Below are positions 13,001 through 29,721 of a stretch of DNA of 64,000 nt, in pieces. The notes below the pieces were generated by a model, which saw nothing but the letters and a program-made list of their open reading frames with translations, did not search any database and had not been told where the DNA came from. The stretch's first letter is position 1, and the number at the start of each line of letters is the position of its first letter. The translations under genes and the position numbers were made by a program. The stretch covers positions 288,361-352,360 of the forward strand of contig NZ_LSOF01000005.1 of NCBI RefSeq assembly GCF_001592875.1, written 5' to 3'. The DNA is from Pseudomonas sp. BMS12 (lineage in GTDB: Bacteria > Pseudomonadota > Gammaproteobacteria > Pseudomonadales > Pseudomonadaceae).

Positions 13001-13473
13001 AGCCCAACCTGGACCAGCCGCTCGGCGGCGGCCCGGAGGTCAACCTGCGGGTTCCCGCACTCATTCCCGAGGACTACTTGCCGGATGTGCATGCCCGTCT
13101 GATCCTCTACAAGCGCATCGCCAACGCCGCTGACGAGGATGGCCTGAAGGAATTGCAGGTGGAGATGATCGACCGCTTCGGCCTGCTGCCGGAGGCGACC
13201 AAGAACCTGGTGCGCCTGACCCTGCTCAAGCTGCAGGCAGAAAAGCTGGGGATCAAGAAGATCGACGCCGGCCCCCAGGGCGGGCGCATCGAATTCGCCG
13301 CCGATACCTGCGTCGATCCGCTGGTGCTGATCAAGCTGATCCAGGGCCAGCCGAACCGCTACAAGTTCGAAGGCGCCACCCTGTTCAAATTCCAGGTGCC
13401 GATGGAGCGCCCGGAAGAACGTTTCAATACTCTGGAGGCGCTGCTGGAGCGCCTCGCCCCGCAATCCGCCTAA
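10033..13473 (+). CDS. mfd: Transcription-repair coupling factor Mfd
   Basis: Displaces RNA polymerase stalled at DNA lesions and recruits UvrA. The 1146 residues match the full-length family. An N-terminal UvrB-like module (TLPYDVFSPHQD near residue 75) is followed by the RNA polymerase interaction domain (HIDHGVGRYLG near 485), and a RecG-like translocase with Walker A GDVGFGKT at 627-634 and the DEEH box at 728-731. The C-terminal regulatory region (near LRVPALIPEDYLPDVHARL) is complete. The start is GTG at 10033, with no ATG near. The following csiV-like gene starts 11 bases after the stop. Confidence 0.98.
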   Translation: MSVLHLPKLPAATGKQHWGNLPGAALSLAIAEAASAAKRFTLLLTHDSQSAERLQEELAFFAPNLPVLHFPDWETLPYDVFSPHQDIISQRIATLYRLPEIKHGVLVVPIATALHRLAPTRFLLGSGLLLDVGQKLDVEEMRARLEAAGYRCVDTVYEHGEFAVRGALIDLFPMGSETPYRIDLFDDEIETLRTFDPETQRSVDKVDSIRLLPAREFPLEKKAVTDFRGRFRERFDVDFRRCPIYQDLSTGITPAGIEYYLPLFFEESATLFDYLPQDTQVFSLPGIEKAAEQFWQDARNRFDDRRVDPERPILPPADIFLPVEDCFARLKNWPRVVVDQNDIETGVGRERFNARPLPDLAIQAKASEPLAALRRFIEEYPGRVLFSAESAGRREVLLELLARLKLKPREVADWHEFTASKERLAICIAPLDEGLLLDDIALVAESPLFGQRVMQRRRREKSRDGGDNVIKNLTELREGAPVVHIDHGVGRYLGLVTMEFDGQAAEFLALMYAEEAKLYVPVASLHLIARYTGSDDALAPLHRLGSETWQKAKRKAAEQVRDVAAELLDIYARRAAREGYAFKDPAADYATFSAGFPFEETPDQQNAIEAVVADMLAAKPMDRLVCGDVGFGKTEVAMRAAFVAVHSGRQVAVLVPTTLLAQQHYNSFRDRFADWPVTVEVMSRFKTAKEINEAVAKLAEGKIDIIIGTHKLLQDDVRFKDLGLCIIDEEHRFGVRQKEQLKALRSEVDILTLTATPIPRTLNMAVSGMRDLSIIATPPARRLSVRTFVMEQNNPTIKEALLRELLRGGQVYYLHNDVKTIEKCAADLAELVPEARIAIGHGQMHERDLERVMSDFYHKRFNVLVASTIIETGIDVPSANTILIERADKFGLAQLHQLRGRVGRSHHQAYAYLLTPPRKGMTDDAQKRLEAIANAQDLGAGFVLATHDLEIRGAGELLGDGQSGQIQAVGFTLYMEMLERAVKAIRKGEQPNLDQPLGGGPEVNLRVPALIPEDYLPDVHARLILYKRIANAADEDGLKELQVEMIDRFGLLPEATKNLVRLTLLKLQAEKLGIKKIDAGPQGGRIEFAADTCVDPLVLIKLIQGQPNRYKFEGATLFKFQVPMERPEERFNTLEALLERLAPQSA

Positions 13474-13484
13474 AGGACTGACCC

Positions 13485-14009
13485 ATGCGTGCGCTTCGCC
13501 TTATCCCCCTGCTGTTCTGCCTGCTGGCCCCGGCCGCCTTCGCAGACGGCCTGTACCAGATCGAAGTCATCGTCTTCCGCCAAGCCGGCGAAGCACTCAG
13601 CAGCAGCCAGCCGGCACCGGATGACTGGGCGGTAGGCGCCGCGCCGATTGCCGGCAACGAGCGCGGCACCGCCCTCAACAATGAGGCCGCCAAGCTCAAC
13701 CCGGGCAACGGCTACGAAGTGTTGCTGCACCAGGCCTGGGCGCAAAACCTGTCGGCCGTGCCGACCAAGAGCGCCCTGAGCACCGGCACCGAGCAGTTTG
13801 GCCACTACCCGGCCGAGGGCACGGTGAGCCTGAGCGAGCAGGATCGCCTGGTCGACCTGGAGGCGAACATCTGGATCAACCGTTTCGACGCCGACGGCCT
13901 GCTCACCGGCAGCGAGCGGGTTCGCCAGCGCACTCGTCTGCGCCCCGGTGAGTTGACCTATCTGGACAACGGCAGCCTCGGCCTGCTGGTCAAGGTTACC
14001 CAGCTCTGA
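13485..14009 (+). CDS. CsiV-family secreted protein
   Basis: A 174-residue protein with a signal peptide cleaved after about residue 20 (LLAPAAFA). The start of the mature part, YQIEVIVFRQ, is the hallmark of the CsiV family (DUF-type peptidoglycan-binding proteins described as partners of chitinase secretion regulators). The ribosome binding site AAAGGA precedes the ATG. It follows mfd by 11 bases and the next gene starts one base after its stop, so it is likely part of an mfd operon. Its cellular role in Pseudomonas is not known to me. Confidence 0.75.
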   Translation: MRALRLIPLLFCLLAPAAFADGLYQIEVIVFRQAGEALSSSQPAPDDWAVGAAPIAGNERGTALNNEAAKLNPGNGYEVLLHQAWAQNLSAVPTKSALSTGTEQFGHYPAEGTVSLSEQDRLVDLEANIWINRFDADGLLTGSERVRQRTRLRPGELTYLDNGSLGLLVKVTQL

Positions 14010-14010
14010 T

Positions 14011-16617
<2,607 letters not shown>

Positions 16618-16672
16618 CAGATGCCGAAAGACAGTGGACCGCTGACCGCAGAGTTCGGCTCCGCCGCCGGCA

Positions 16673-18437
<1,765 letters not shown>

Positions 18438-18447
18438 AACAGAGTCC

Positions 18448-18972
18448 TTAGGCGAGGTCGGCCGCCGCCCACTCGGGGCATGCCGCCTCGTCGATCAACA
18501 CCGCACAGTGCGGTGGTACGCGAGGAAAAAGAGTCAACAGATCGGCATTGCGCAAACGCACACAGCCATGGGACAGCGGCACGCCCATAGGTTCGCTGTC
18601 CGGCGTGCCGTGCAGATAGATATAACGACGAAAAGTGTCGACTGCCCCGAGGCGGTTGACACCCGGCTCGCAGCCGCTGAGCCAGAGGATGCGGGTCAGA
18701 ATCCAGTCGCGCCCCGGGAATTGCGTCGCCAACTCTCGCGACCAGACCTCGCCGGTCCAGCGCCGCCCACGCAGTACGGCGCCCTCGGGCAGCCCCTCAC
18801 CAATCTTCGCCCGCACCTGATGGCGGCCACGGGGCGTACAGTTCGAGCCACTGCGCTCGCCAGGGCCATTGAGCGCGGTAGACACCGGCAGATGCAGGCA
18901 CAGCTGCCCGTCGGCAAAGCCGTACAGGCACTGGTCAGCAATGGAGATATGCAGGAAATCGAGCAGGTACAT
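18448..18972 (-). CDS. YkuD-family L,D-transpeptidase or cytosolic L,D-carboxypeptidase
   Basis: 174 residues covering little more than a YkuD catalytic domain. The catalytic block is HGTPD at about 121-125 followed by SHGCVRLRN with the nucleophile cysteine near residue 138. No signal peptide, lipobox, LysM or other wall-binding domain is visible, so the protein is probably cytosolic. Family knowledge: short YkuD proteins of this type (ElsL of Acinetobacter, LdcV of Vibrio) are cytosolic L,D-carboxypeptidases that trim recycled tetrapeptides. Its place directly upstream of nagZ supports that role. A periplasmic transpeptidase is less likely without a signal. Confidence 0.82.
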   Translation of the reverse strand: MYLLDFLHISIADQCLYGFADGQLCLHLPVSTALNGPGERSGSNCTPRGRHQVRAKIGEGLPEGAVLRGRRWTGEVWSRELATQFPGRDWILTRILWLSGCEPGVNRLGAVDTFRRYIYLHGTPDSEPMGVPLSHGCVRLRNADLLTLFPRVPPHCAVLIDEAACPEWAAADLA

Positions 18973-19012
18973 GGGCCGCTAGCTTAGCCCATCGCCCCGC
19001 CCGGGCACAGGG

Positions 19013-19717
19013 TCAGCCGGCCTTGGCGGTAGCCGTCTTGCTACGCGGCTTGAACTGGGCATTGGCCAGAACGTCGTCGCTCACACCGCTCTCGGCACGC
19101 ATACCCGCCGCGAGGAACGGCACCATCAGACGCATGACCTGCTCCATCGAGGTGTCCACGCCAAAGTCGTTCTCGGCCATGCCGCGCAAGGCCTTGATGC
19201 CGGACATGCTGAACGCGGCAGCACCGAGCATGAAATGCACGCGCCAGAAGATCTCCAGCGGCGGCAACTTCGGCGCGACCTCATTGAGCAGCAGCATGTA
19301 GCGGCGGAAGACCTTGCCGTACACCTCTTCCAGGTACTTGCGCAGGTGACCCTGACTCTGGCTGAAGGCCAGCCCCAGCAAGCGCATGAAGATCGACAGG
19401 TCATTGCCACTGCGGGGTTTCACCGCCAGGGCCTGCTCCACCAGCATGTTGAGCAGGTCCTCCAGGCTGGGCTTGTCACCGGCACGGACCTGACGGCGAT
19501 CCAGTTCGCGCTCCAGGCTGATGCAGAACGGCCCCAGGAACCGCGAAAACACCGCCTGAATCAACGCTTTCTTGGAACCGAAATGGTAATTCACCGCCGC
19601 CAGATTGACCCCGGCCTTGCTCGTGATCAGGCGCAGAGAGGTTTCCGCGAAGCCTTTTTCGGCAAACAGCTGCTCTGCAGCATCCAAGATGCGCTCAACG
19701 GTTTCTGATTGAGCCAT
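19013..19717 (-). CDS. psrA: TetR-family regulator PsrA
   Basis: Long-chain fatty-acid-responsive regulator that in P. aeruginosa represses its own gene and fadBA5 and activates rpoS. The helix-turn-helix lies near residues 25-47 (TSLRLITSKAGVNLAAVNYHF region) followed by a ligand domain. An open frame extends to 19777, but ATG at 19717 gives 234 residues, the known size, and leaves the operator outside the gene. A PsrA-type site CAAAC-N4-GTTTG overlaps the promoter at 19733-19746, consistent with autorepression. The downstream genes ldt-like, nagZ and mtnP may be co-transcribed. Confidence 0.94.
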   Translation of the reverse strand: MAQSETVERILDAAEQLFAEKGFAETSLRLITSKAGVNLAAVNYHFGSKKALIQAVFSRFLGPFCISLERELDRRQVRAGDKPSLEDLLNMLVEQALAVKPRSGNDLSIFMRLLGLAFSQSQGHLRKYLEEVYGKVFRRYMLLLNEVAPKLPPLEIFWRVHFMLGAAAFSMSGIKALRGMAENDFGVDTSMEQVMRLMVPFLAAGMRAESGVSDDVLANAQFKPRSKTATAKAG

Positions 19718-19732
19718 GACATACCTACCTGA

Positions 19733-19746
19733 CAAACACTTGTTTG
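19733..19746 (-). promoter_or_regulatory. PsrA operator at its own promoter
   Basis: CAAAC and GTTTG flank four bases (CAAACACTTGTTTG), a perfect match to the PsrA consensus known from P. aeruginosa. It lies just downstream of the predicted -10 and 15 bases before the psrA start codon. Confidence 0.82.
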
Positions 19747-19747
19747 A

Positions 19748-19777
19748 AACATACGTATCAGACAGACGCCCTGTCAA
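19748..19777 (-). promoter_or_regulatory. psrA promoter
   Basis: Minus-strand TTGACA (19772-19777) and TATGTT (19748-19753) are 18 bases apart. The PsrA operator begins one base beyond the -10. Confidence 0.7.
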
Positions 19778-19899
19778 GCCTGACAGGCCTTTTCATGGCT
19801 GGCCGGTCACCCATTAAACCATAGAGCAATCGCGGCAGAACTGCGGGCATCTCGGCAAACACCCGGATTGGCCATTTTGCCCGTCACAAAAAACAGGTG

Positions 19900-19927
19900 T
19901 TGCCAGCGACAAATCACTGTATATAAT
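19900..19927 (+). promoter_or_regulatory. lexA promoter
   Basis: TTGCCA (19900-19905) and a perfect TATAAT (19922-19927) are 16 bases apart. The -10 lies inside the first SOS box, so LexA binding would exclude RNA polymerase. Confidence 0.72.
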
Positions 19928-19932
19928 CACAG
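19917..19932 (+). promoter_or_regulatory. SOS box 1 of lexA
   Basis: CTGTATATAATCACAG fits the LexA consensus CTG-N10-CAG with an AT-rich core. Confidence 0.88.
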
Positions 19933-19935
19933 CAA

Positions 19936-19951
19936 CTGTATAAACAGACAG
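19936..19951 (+). promoter_or_regulatory. SOS box 2 of lexA
   Basis: CTGTATAAACAGACAG is a second CTG-N10-CAG site, three bases after box 1 and ten bases before the lexA ATG. Tandem boxes are usual for strong autoregulation. Confidence 0.82.
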
Positions 19952-19960
19952 ACCACCAGC

Positions 19961-20569
19961 ATGCTCAAACTGACGCCGCGGCAAACCGAGATCCTTTCTT
20001 TCATCAAGCGCTGCCTGGAAGACAACGGCTATCCGCCAACCCGCGCGGAAATCGCCCAGGAGCTCGGATTCAAATCACCGAATGCCGCCGAGGAGCATCT
20101 CAAGGCCCTTGCGCGCAAAGGTGCCATCGAGATGACTCCAGGCGCCTCGCGCGGCATCCGCATTCCCGGCTTCGAGCCTGCCAACGATGAAGAAGGCCTG
20201 CCCGTGATCGGTCGCGTAGCTGCCGGCGCACCGATCCTGGCACAACAGAATGTCGAAGACTCCTGCAAGATCAATCCCGAGTTCTTCCACCCCAAGGCCG
20301 ACTATCTACTGCGCGTACGCGGCATGAGCATGAAAGATATCGGCATCCTCGACGGCGACCTGCTGGCCGTGCACACCACCCGCGAGGCACGCAACGGCCA
20401 GATCGTGGTAGCGCGCATCGACGATGAAGTCACCGTCAAACGCTTTCAGCGCAACGGCAACAAGGTGCTGCTGATTGCCGAAAACCCCGAGTTCGCACCG
20501 ATAGAAGTGAACCTGGAAGAACAGGACCTGGTAATCGAAGGCTTGAGTGTCGGCGTAATCCGCCGCTGA
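19961..20569 (+). CDS. lexA: SOS repressor LexA
   Basis: Represses the DNA damage regulon and self-cleaves when stimulated by RecA filaments. ATG at 19961 gives 202 residues starting MLKLTPRQ; a longer frame back to 19868 would run through both SOS boxes and is rejected. The winged helix-turn-helix occupies the first 70 residues, the cleavage bond is A88-G89 (VAAGAP), and the serine-lysine dyad is S123 (GMSMKD) and K160 (TVKRF). sulA follows 15 bases after the stop and is probably co-transcribed. Confidence 0.98.
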   Translation: MLKLTPRQTEILSFIKRCLEDNGYPPTRAEIAQELGFKSPNAAEEHLKALARKGAIEMTPGASRGIRIPGFEPANDEEGLPVIGRVAAGAPILAQQNVEDSCKINPEFFHPKADYLLRVRGMSMKDIGILDGDLLAVHTTREARNGQIVVARIDDEVTVKRFQRNGNKVLLIAENPEFAPIEVNLEEQDLVIEGLSVGVIRR

Positions 20570-20584
20570 GTTAAGGAGAGCTTC

Positions 20585-21055
20585 ATGCAGTTCCCGCAGT
20601 CGCTGAACCGTTCGCAACTCCCGCTGTTTGAAGCCTTCATCGGCAGCACCATGCCGCAATTGCTCGACGATATGGTGGAAACACCCTGGCTCGACGAGCC
20701 AGAACCCTTCAGCGAACTGCGCCTGTCCGGCTCTCCGGGCAACTGCCGCCATCTGCTCGGCCCTGTGCTGCGCGAACTCAGCCAGAACCAGGATGCACGC
20801 TGGCTGACCCTGGTTGCCCCGCCAGCCTCTATCACCAATGCCTGGCTACGTAGTGTCGGCCTTAACCTGGATCGACTGCTACTGCTGCAACCTCGCACTG
20901 GCCAGGATGCTCTGGAACTGACCCGCGAGGCCCTGCGCCTGGGCCGCAGCCATACCGTGGTGAGCTGGCTCAACCTGCAGGCCGCGCAACGCGCGCACCT
21001 GAGCAGCGCCGCCCGCATGGGCAGTGCGCAAAGCCTGAATATTCGACTGGATTGA
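20585..21055 (+). CDS. sulA: SOS cell division inhibitor, SulA-like
   Basis: A 156-residue protein whose C-terminal two thirds resemble the RecA/SulA-type fold (WLTLVAPPASITNAWLRSVGLNLDR). SulA proteins block FtsZ polymerisation during the SOS response. It starts 15 bases after lexA with ribosome binding site AAGGAGAG and no SOS box of its own, so induction should follow lexA. The assignment rests on sequence similarity of the central segment and on the conserved lexA-sulA pairing in pseudomonads. Confidence 0.88.
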   Translation: MQFPQSLNRSQLPLFEAFIGSTMPQLLDDMVETPWLDEPEPFSELRLSGSPGNCRHLLGPVLRELSQNQDARWLTLVAPPASITNAWLRSVGLNLDRLLLLQPRTGQDALELTREALRLGRSHTVVSWLNLQAAQRAHLSSAARMGSAQSLNIRLD

Positions 21056-21090
21056 AGCGTAGAGCTCGGGGCGTAAATTACCCCAGCTTA

Positions 21091-21109
21091 GATGCCCGTT
21101 GCGGGCATC
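21091..21109. terminator. Possible bidirectional terminator between sulA and a convergent small gene
   Basis: GATGCCC (21091-21097) and GGGCATC (21103-21109) form a 7-bp stem with a 5-base loop, between two convergent stop codons. No T-run follows on either strand, so efficiency is doubtful. Confidence 0.4.
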
Positions 21110-21115
21110 AGTCAA

Positions 21116-21349
21116 TCAATGCAACACGCGAGGCTGCTCATCCTGCTCGAGATCGCCTTCAGCCAGGCGACCGGCCATCTGCACGCCGACGTTGAGCATG
21201 GCCTTGGCCACCTCGACGTGGTGTCCCTGCATAAAGGCCCGAGCATCCGCCGAGAAATCCAGAGTCACCAGCACTTCTTCATCCTCGGCACGACGCAGAA
21301 TAATACGCCCATCGGGCATTTCGACGATTTCAAGGAAGGATGTAGACAT
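21116..21349 (-). CDS. Conserved small protein of unknown function
   Basis: 77 residues with no signal or membrane segment. The N-terminal half reads as a short beta-sheet unit (SFLEIVEMPDGRIILRRA), followed by a helix and an acidic tail (EGDLEQDEQP). It sits between sulA and the DUF6586-like gene, as the PA3009-type gene does in P. aeruginosa to my memory, which supports it being real. I do not know a function. Confidence 0.75.
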   Translation of the reverse strand: MSTSFLEIVEMPDGRIILRRAEDEEVLVTLDFSADARAFMQGHHVEVAKAMLNVGVQMAGRLAEGDLEQDEQPRVLH

Positions 21350-21417
21350 AACTTAACTCTCCAAGCGGGCGATCAGTGTACCAGCCAAGGCGGTGTCACC
21401 CTAGCCCACCGATCCCG

Positions 21418-21936
21418 TCAGCACTCGCTGAGCGACTCTCGATAGCGCAGCACCAGCTGTTTGAGCTGCTGCCGCCAATCTTCCAATTCAGCACTGCTCA
21501 GCGGTGGCTCTGCCTCATCGACGCTGACCGCCTCGATCAACGGCAGGGTCGGATCTACCTTGGCTTTCTTCGGCGCCTGTGTCGGCCTGTGCAGCTCCGC
21601 GTGAGCAGCAAGCAAGCGCGCTAGCCAGCTTTCCGGTTGCTGCGCTATCTCCATCAGCTCAGCCAGCTCAGGCGTCGGGGTGGACTGCAGAACCTGGGAA
21701 CTGAGGATCAAGTCGACGCGCGGGGCACCCGCTACAGCCAGCTTGTAGTAGTCGGTAATCTCATGGCAGAGCCCCAGTACGGCACCGTACAAATGGAACA
21801 AAGCAGCTTCACGCTCCGCTTGCAGCAGCGCCTGCGCATTGGCGACCTGCCCCGCTTCGGCCCTGCGCAGGCTTTCGAGCGCCAATCCGGCGAAGAAGAT
21901 CTTCTGGTTGGTACGAGTGTAGGGCTCATGGGCCAT
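21418..21936 (-). CDS. Conserved hypothetical protein, DUF6586-like
   Basis: A 172-residue, mostly helical, soluble protein. The N-terminus MAHEPYTRTNQKIFFAGLAL and the AEREAALFHLYGAVLGLCHEI segment look conserved among pseudomonads; the C-terminal third is acidic and ends in a helix with alternating leucines. It lies immediately downstream of topA on the same strand and starts with ATG at 21936. The DUF name is recalled, not searched. No function is known to me. Confidence 0.75.
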   Translation of the reverse strand: MAHEPYTRTNQKIFFAGLALESLRRAEAGQVANAQALLQAEREAALFHLYGAVLGLCHEITDYYKLAVAGAPRVDLILSSQVLQSTPTPELAELMEIAQQPESWLARLLAAHAELHRPTQAPKKAKVDPTLPLIEAVSVDEAEPPLSSAELEDWRQQLKQLVLRYRESLSEC

Positions 21937-21988
21937 GACCAGCTCCTCTGCGTCAGCCAGACGCTGTGACGCAAACAGAAAATATCTC

Positions 21989-22009
21989 GGGGCGCCTCAA
22001 GGACGCCCC
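21989..22009 (-). terminator. Probable topA terminator
   Basis: GGGGCG (21989-21994) and CGCCCC (22004-22009) can pair, with two more pairs across a bulge and a short loop. On the minus strand it is followed by AGATATTTTC, a modest T-rich run, 26 bases past the topA stop. Confidence 0.5.
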
Positions 22010-22034
22010 AGCAGAGCGCGCATACGAATGAACG

Positions 22035-24644
<2,610 letters not shown>

Positions 24645-24710
24645 GGACTGGAGAATTCCTGAATACGAAAAAGAAAGAATAAGCGGCGGGCGCCTATAAA
24701 GGCACCGCTA

Positions 24711-24738
24711 TATATAGTGGCCGTCGAGCTCAGGTCAA
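24711..24738 (-). promoter_or_regulatory. topA promoter
   Basis: Minus-strand TTGACC (24733-24738) and TATATA (24711-24716) are 16 bases apart; the alternating TATATATA allows an 18-base register as well. The -35 overlaps the stop codon of the DUF1653 gene. An AT-alternating -10 in a topoisomerase promoter suggests supercoiling sensitivity, which is inference. Confidence 0.6.
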
Positions 24739-24989
24739 GGGTGAATCCCTGAGGCACTCGGCCCGATCAATGCAGATTCAGCCTCGATCAGAGCAAAGCG
24801 CGGGACCGTCTCGCCGTCCAGCTCGACCGTACCGCAGAACATCTCAAGCGGCCTGACCCAAAGGCCGAAATCGCCGTACAGCGCCTGATAGACCACCAGC
24901 CACTCCTCGGTTTCCGAGTGTTGGGCAGTGGCGAAGACGCGGTATTGCGGCCCCTTGTAGTGACGATACAAGCCGGGTTGAAGTTGCAT
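24735..24989 (-). CDS. DUF1653 domain protein
   Basis: 84 residues, almost entirely one DUF1653 domain: LQPGLYRHYKGPQYRVF at the start, then EEWLVVYQALYGDFGLWVRPLEMFCGTVELDG. Members are small soluble proteins of unknown function, often beside metabolic genes. It stands alone between fadA and topA, on the same strand as both. The ATG at 24989 is preceded by AGGAGTCTTGC, a good ribosome binding site. Confidence 0.85.
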   Translation of the reverse strand: MQLQPGLYRHYKGPQYRVFATAQHSETEEWLVVYQALYGDFGLWVRPLEMFCGTVELDGETVPRFALIEAESALIGPSASGIHP

Positions 24990-25008
24990 GCAAGACTCCT
25001 GAAAAACA

Positions 25009-25035
25009 AAAACCGGGGCACAGGGCCCCGGTTTT
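25009..25035 (-). terminator. Terminator of the fadBA operon
   Basis: Arms 25009-25019 and 25025-25035 (GCCCCGGTTTT on plus) with a 5-base loop. On the minus strand the stem is followed by TTTTTGTTTTTC. It begins 15 bases after the fadA stop. Confidence 0.88.
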
Positions 25036-25049
25036 CACATCCCGAACGC

Positions 25050-28403
<3,354 letters not shown>

Positions 28404-28567
28404 CAACTGATCTCCACGGTATGGAAGCTGAACGGTACACATCGGAGCCAACCGGCCTGGGCAGCCCGCGGCAATGGCCAACGAGCATAATCCCAATCGG
28501 TGCGACACACCCGCCGACGCGATAATCGGGCTGTAAAGGCGCTACCTACAGCGGCAGACACTCAATT

Positions 28568-28581
28568 CATACGCCCGTTTG
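28568..28581 (-). promoter_or_regulatory. Candidate PsrA site upstream of fadB
   Basis: The minus strand reads CAAACGGGCGTATG: CAAAC-N4-GTATG, one mismatch from CAAAC-N4-GTTTG. It lies 14 bases downstream of the proposed -10, where binding would block transcription. PsrA is known to repress fadBA5 in P. aeruginosa. Confidence 0.6.
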
Positions 28582-28595
28582 ATTTGGGTGGGCGT

Positions 28596-28624
28596 ACATT
28601 CTGTGAAAACCAGGCAATTGTCAA
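28596..28624 (-). promoter_or_regulatory. Probable fadB promoter
   Basis: Minus-strand TTGACA (28619-28624) is a perfect -35; 17 bases on is GAATGT (28596-28601), a poor -10. The weak -10 makes the call tentative. Confidence 0.45.
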
Positions 28625-28629
28625 TTGCC
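28613..28629. promoter_or_regulatory. 17-base perfect palindrome over the fadB -35
   Basis: GGCAATTGTCAATTGCC has 8-base arms around one base. It covers the TTGACA element, so a dimeric regulator bound here would affect fadBA. I do not recognise the site. Confidence 0.5.
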
Positions 28630-28747
28630 CGTCACAGGCGCCCCATATGAGAGCAGCGTCACGGAGTGACCAAAAGCGCATATCCAGCCACAAAAACGAT
28701 CTAATCACAGACGCCAGAGGCATCCACGGCCACATCGCGCTACCAGA

Positions 28748-29185
28748 TTAGGCCACTGCCGTCAGGAGTTCTGCCACCCGCCGCAACTCGGGCTCGCCAC
28801 CTCGTTCGCCCCAGTAGAGCGCGACCATCTGCGGCCCGGCCTCGACCTTGTAGACGTCCACCGGCAAGCGCTGCAACTGTTCAAGCAGGCTTGCGTCGCT
28901 GCAGGGCTCGCGCCACTGATTGCACCACTGTCCCGGCCCTGTCTGCCAGTAGCTCCAGCTATCCACACTGCCGCGACGGCGGGCCCGATGGTATTGCGCG
29001 CAGCTGGCGGGGGGTTGCCGATCCAGCCAGTGCGGCCAGTCCTGCTGACTGAGCTGCATACCCAGCCCCAGGCGTCTGGCCGCCAGACGCAACTCCATCT
29101 GCCCACGCTGGCGCGGCGAGGGGCGCAACCAGACCAGCGGGCTGAGCGCGGCGCCGACGAGTAAAAGCACTATCCACCAGGTCAT
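28748..29185 (-). CDS. Hypothetical membrane-anchored protein
   Basis: ATG at 29185 gives 145 residues starting MTWWIVLLLVGAALSP, a single N-terminal helix, then an Arg-rich stretch (LRPSPRQRGQMELRLAARR) and a soluble domain rich in tryptophan. The longer frame to 29245 overlaps the region upstream of usp and adds nothing recognisable. It is divergent from the universal stress gene. I recall PA3016-type small genes at this position in P. aeruginosa. Function unknown. Confidence 0.7.
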   Translation of the reverse strand: MTWWIVLLLVGAALSPLVWLRPSPRQRGQMELRLAARRLGLGMQLSQQDWPHWLDRQPPASCAQYHRARRRGSVDSWSYWQTGPGQWCNQWREPCSDASLLEQLQRLPVDVYKVEAGPQMVALYWGERGGEPELRRVAELLTAVA

Positions 29186-29269
29186 ATCTGTCACTTGCAA
29201 GCAAAAGCCTGTGTTTTGAAGAGGACAAAGCCATACTGCAAGCATGCCCTTTCAATGGAGGAAACTCAG

Positions 29270-29713
29270 ATGCCTTACCAGCACATCCTGATTGCCGTCG
29301 ATCTCACCGACGAATGTCATCCGGTCGTAGAGCGCGCCCTGGCCATCGCCGCCAGCAGCGGCGCCAAGGCATCCCTGGTGCACATAGTCGAACCGATGGC
29401 CATGGCCTTCGGCGGTGACGTCCCCATGGATCTGTCCATGCTCCAGCAGCAGCAGTTCGATCAGGCCCGCGAACGCCTGGACAGCTTTGCCGGGAAATAC
29501 GCTGAACTCGGCAGCGAGCAACGTCATCTGGCCTATGGCCAACCACGCCAGGAAATTCACCGCCTGGCCGAGGAGCAGGCCTGCGACCTCATCGTAGTCG
29601 GCAGCCACGGCCGCCATGGCCTGGCACTGCTGCTCGGCTCGACGGCCAACGACGTACTGCACGGCGCCCCCTGCGACGTGCTGGCCGTGCGCCTGAAGAA
29701 ACCCAAGGACTGA
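29270..29713 (+). CDS. Universal stress protein, UspA family
   Basis: A single-domain 147-residue Usp protein beginning MPYQHILIAVDLTDE. The ATP-binding signature G-2x-G-9x-G(S/T) is visible as GSHGRHGLALLLGSTAND near residues 117-134. The ATG at 29270 has GGAGG nine bases upstream, and this start matches the family better than the longer frame beginning at 29195. Such proteins support survival in stationary phase or anoxia. It converges with the next gene on the other strand. Confidence 0.92.
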   Translation: MPYQHILIAVDLTDECHPVVERALAIAASSGAKASLVHIVEPMAMAFGGDVPMDLSMLQQQQFDQARERLDSFAGKYAELGSEQRHLAYGQPRQEIHRLAEEQACDLIVVGSHGRHGLALLLGSTANDVLHGAPCDVLAVRLKKPKD

Positions 29714-29721
29714 CCGGGTCG

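Larger units (their letters stand above)
28404..28747. other. Intergenic region upstream of fadB
   Basis: No gene is supported. It contains the predicted fadB promoter (28596-28624), a 17-base palindrome overlapping its -35 (28613-28629) and a PsrA-like site (28568-28581). The remaining 110 bases toward 28747 show only a weak 5-bp stem (GTCAC/GTGAC near 28655) and no recognisable signal. Confidence 0.65.

Noticed and set aside
28500..28751. 83-codon plus-strand frame upstream of fadB
   Set aside because: It overlaps the fadB promoter and regulatory palindromes, and has no ribosome binding site or recognisable sequence.
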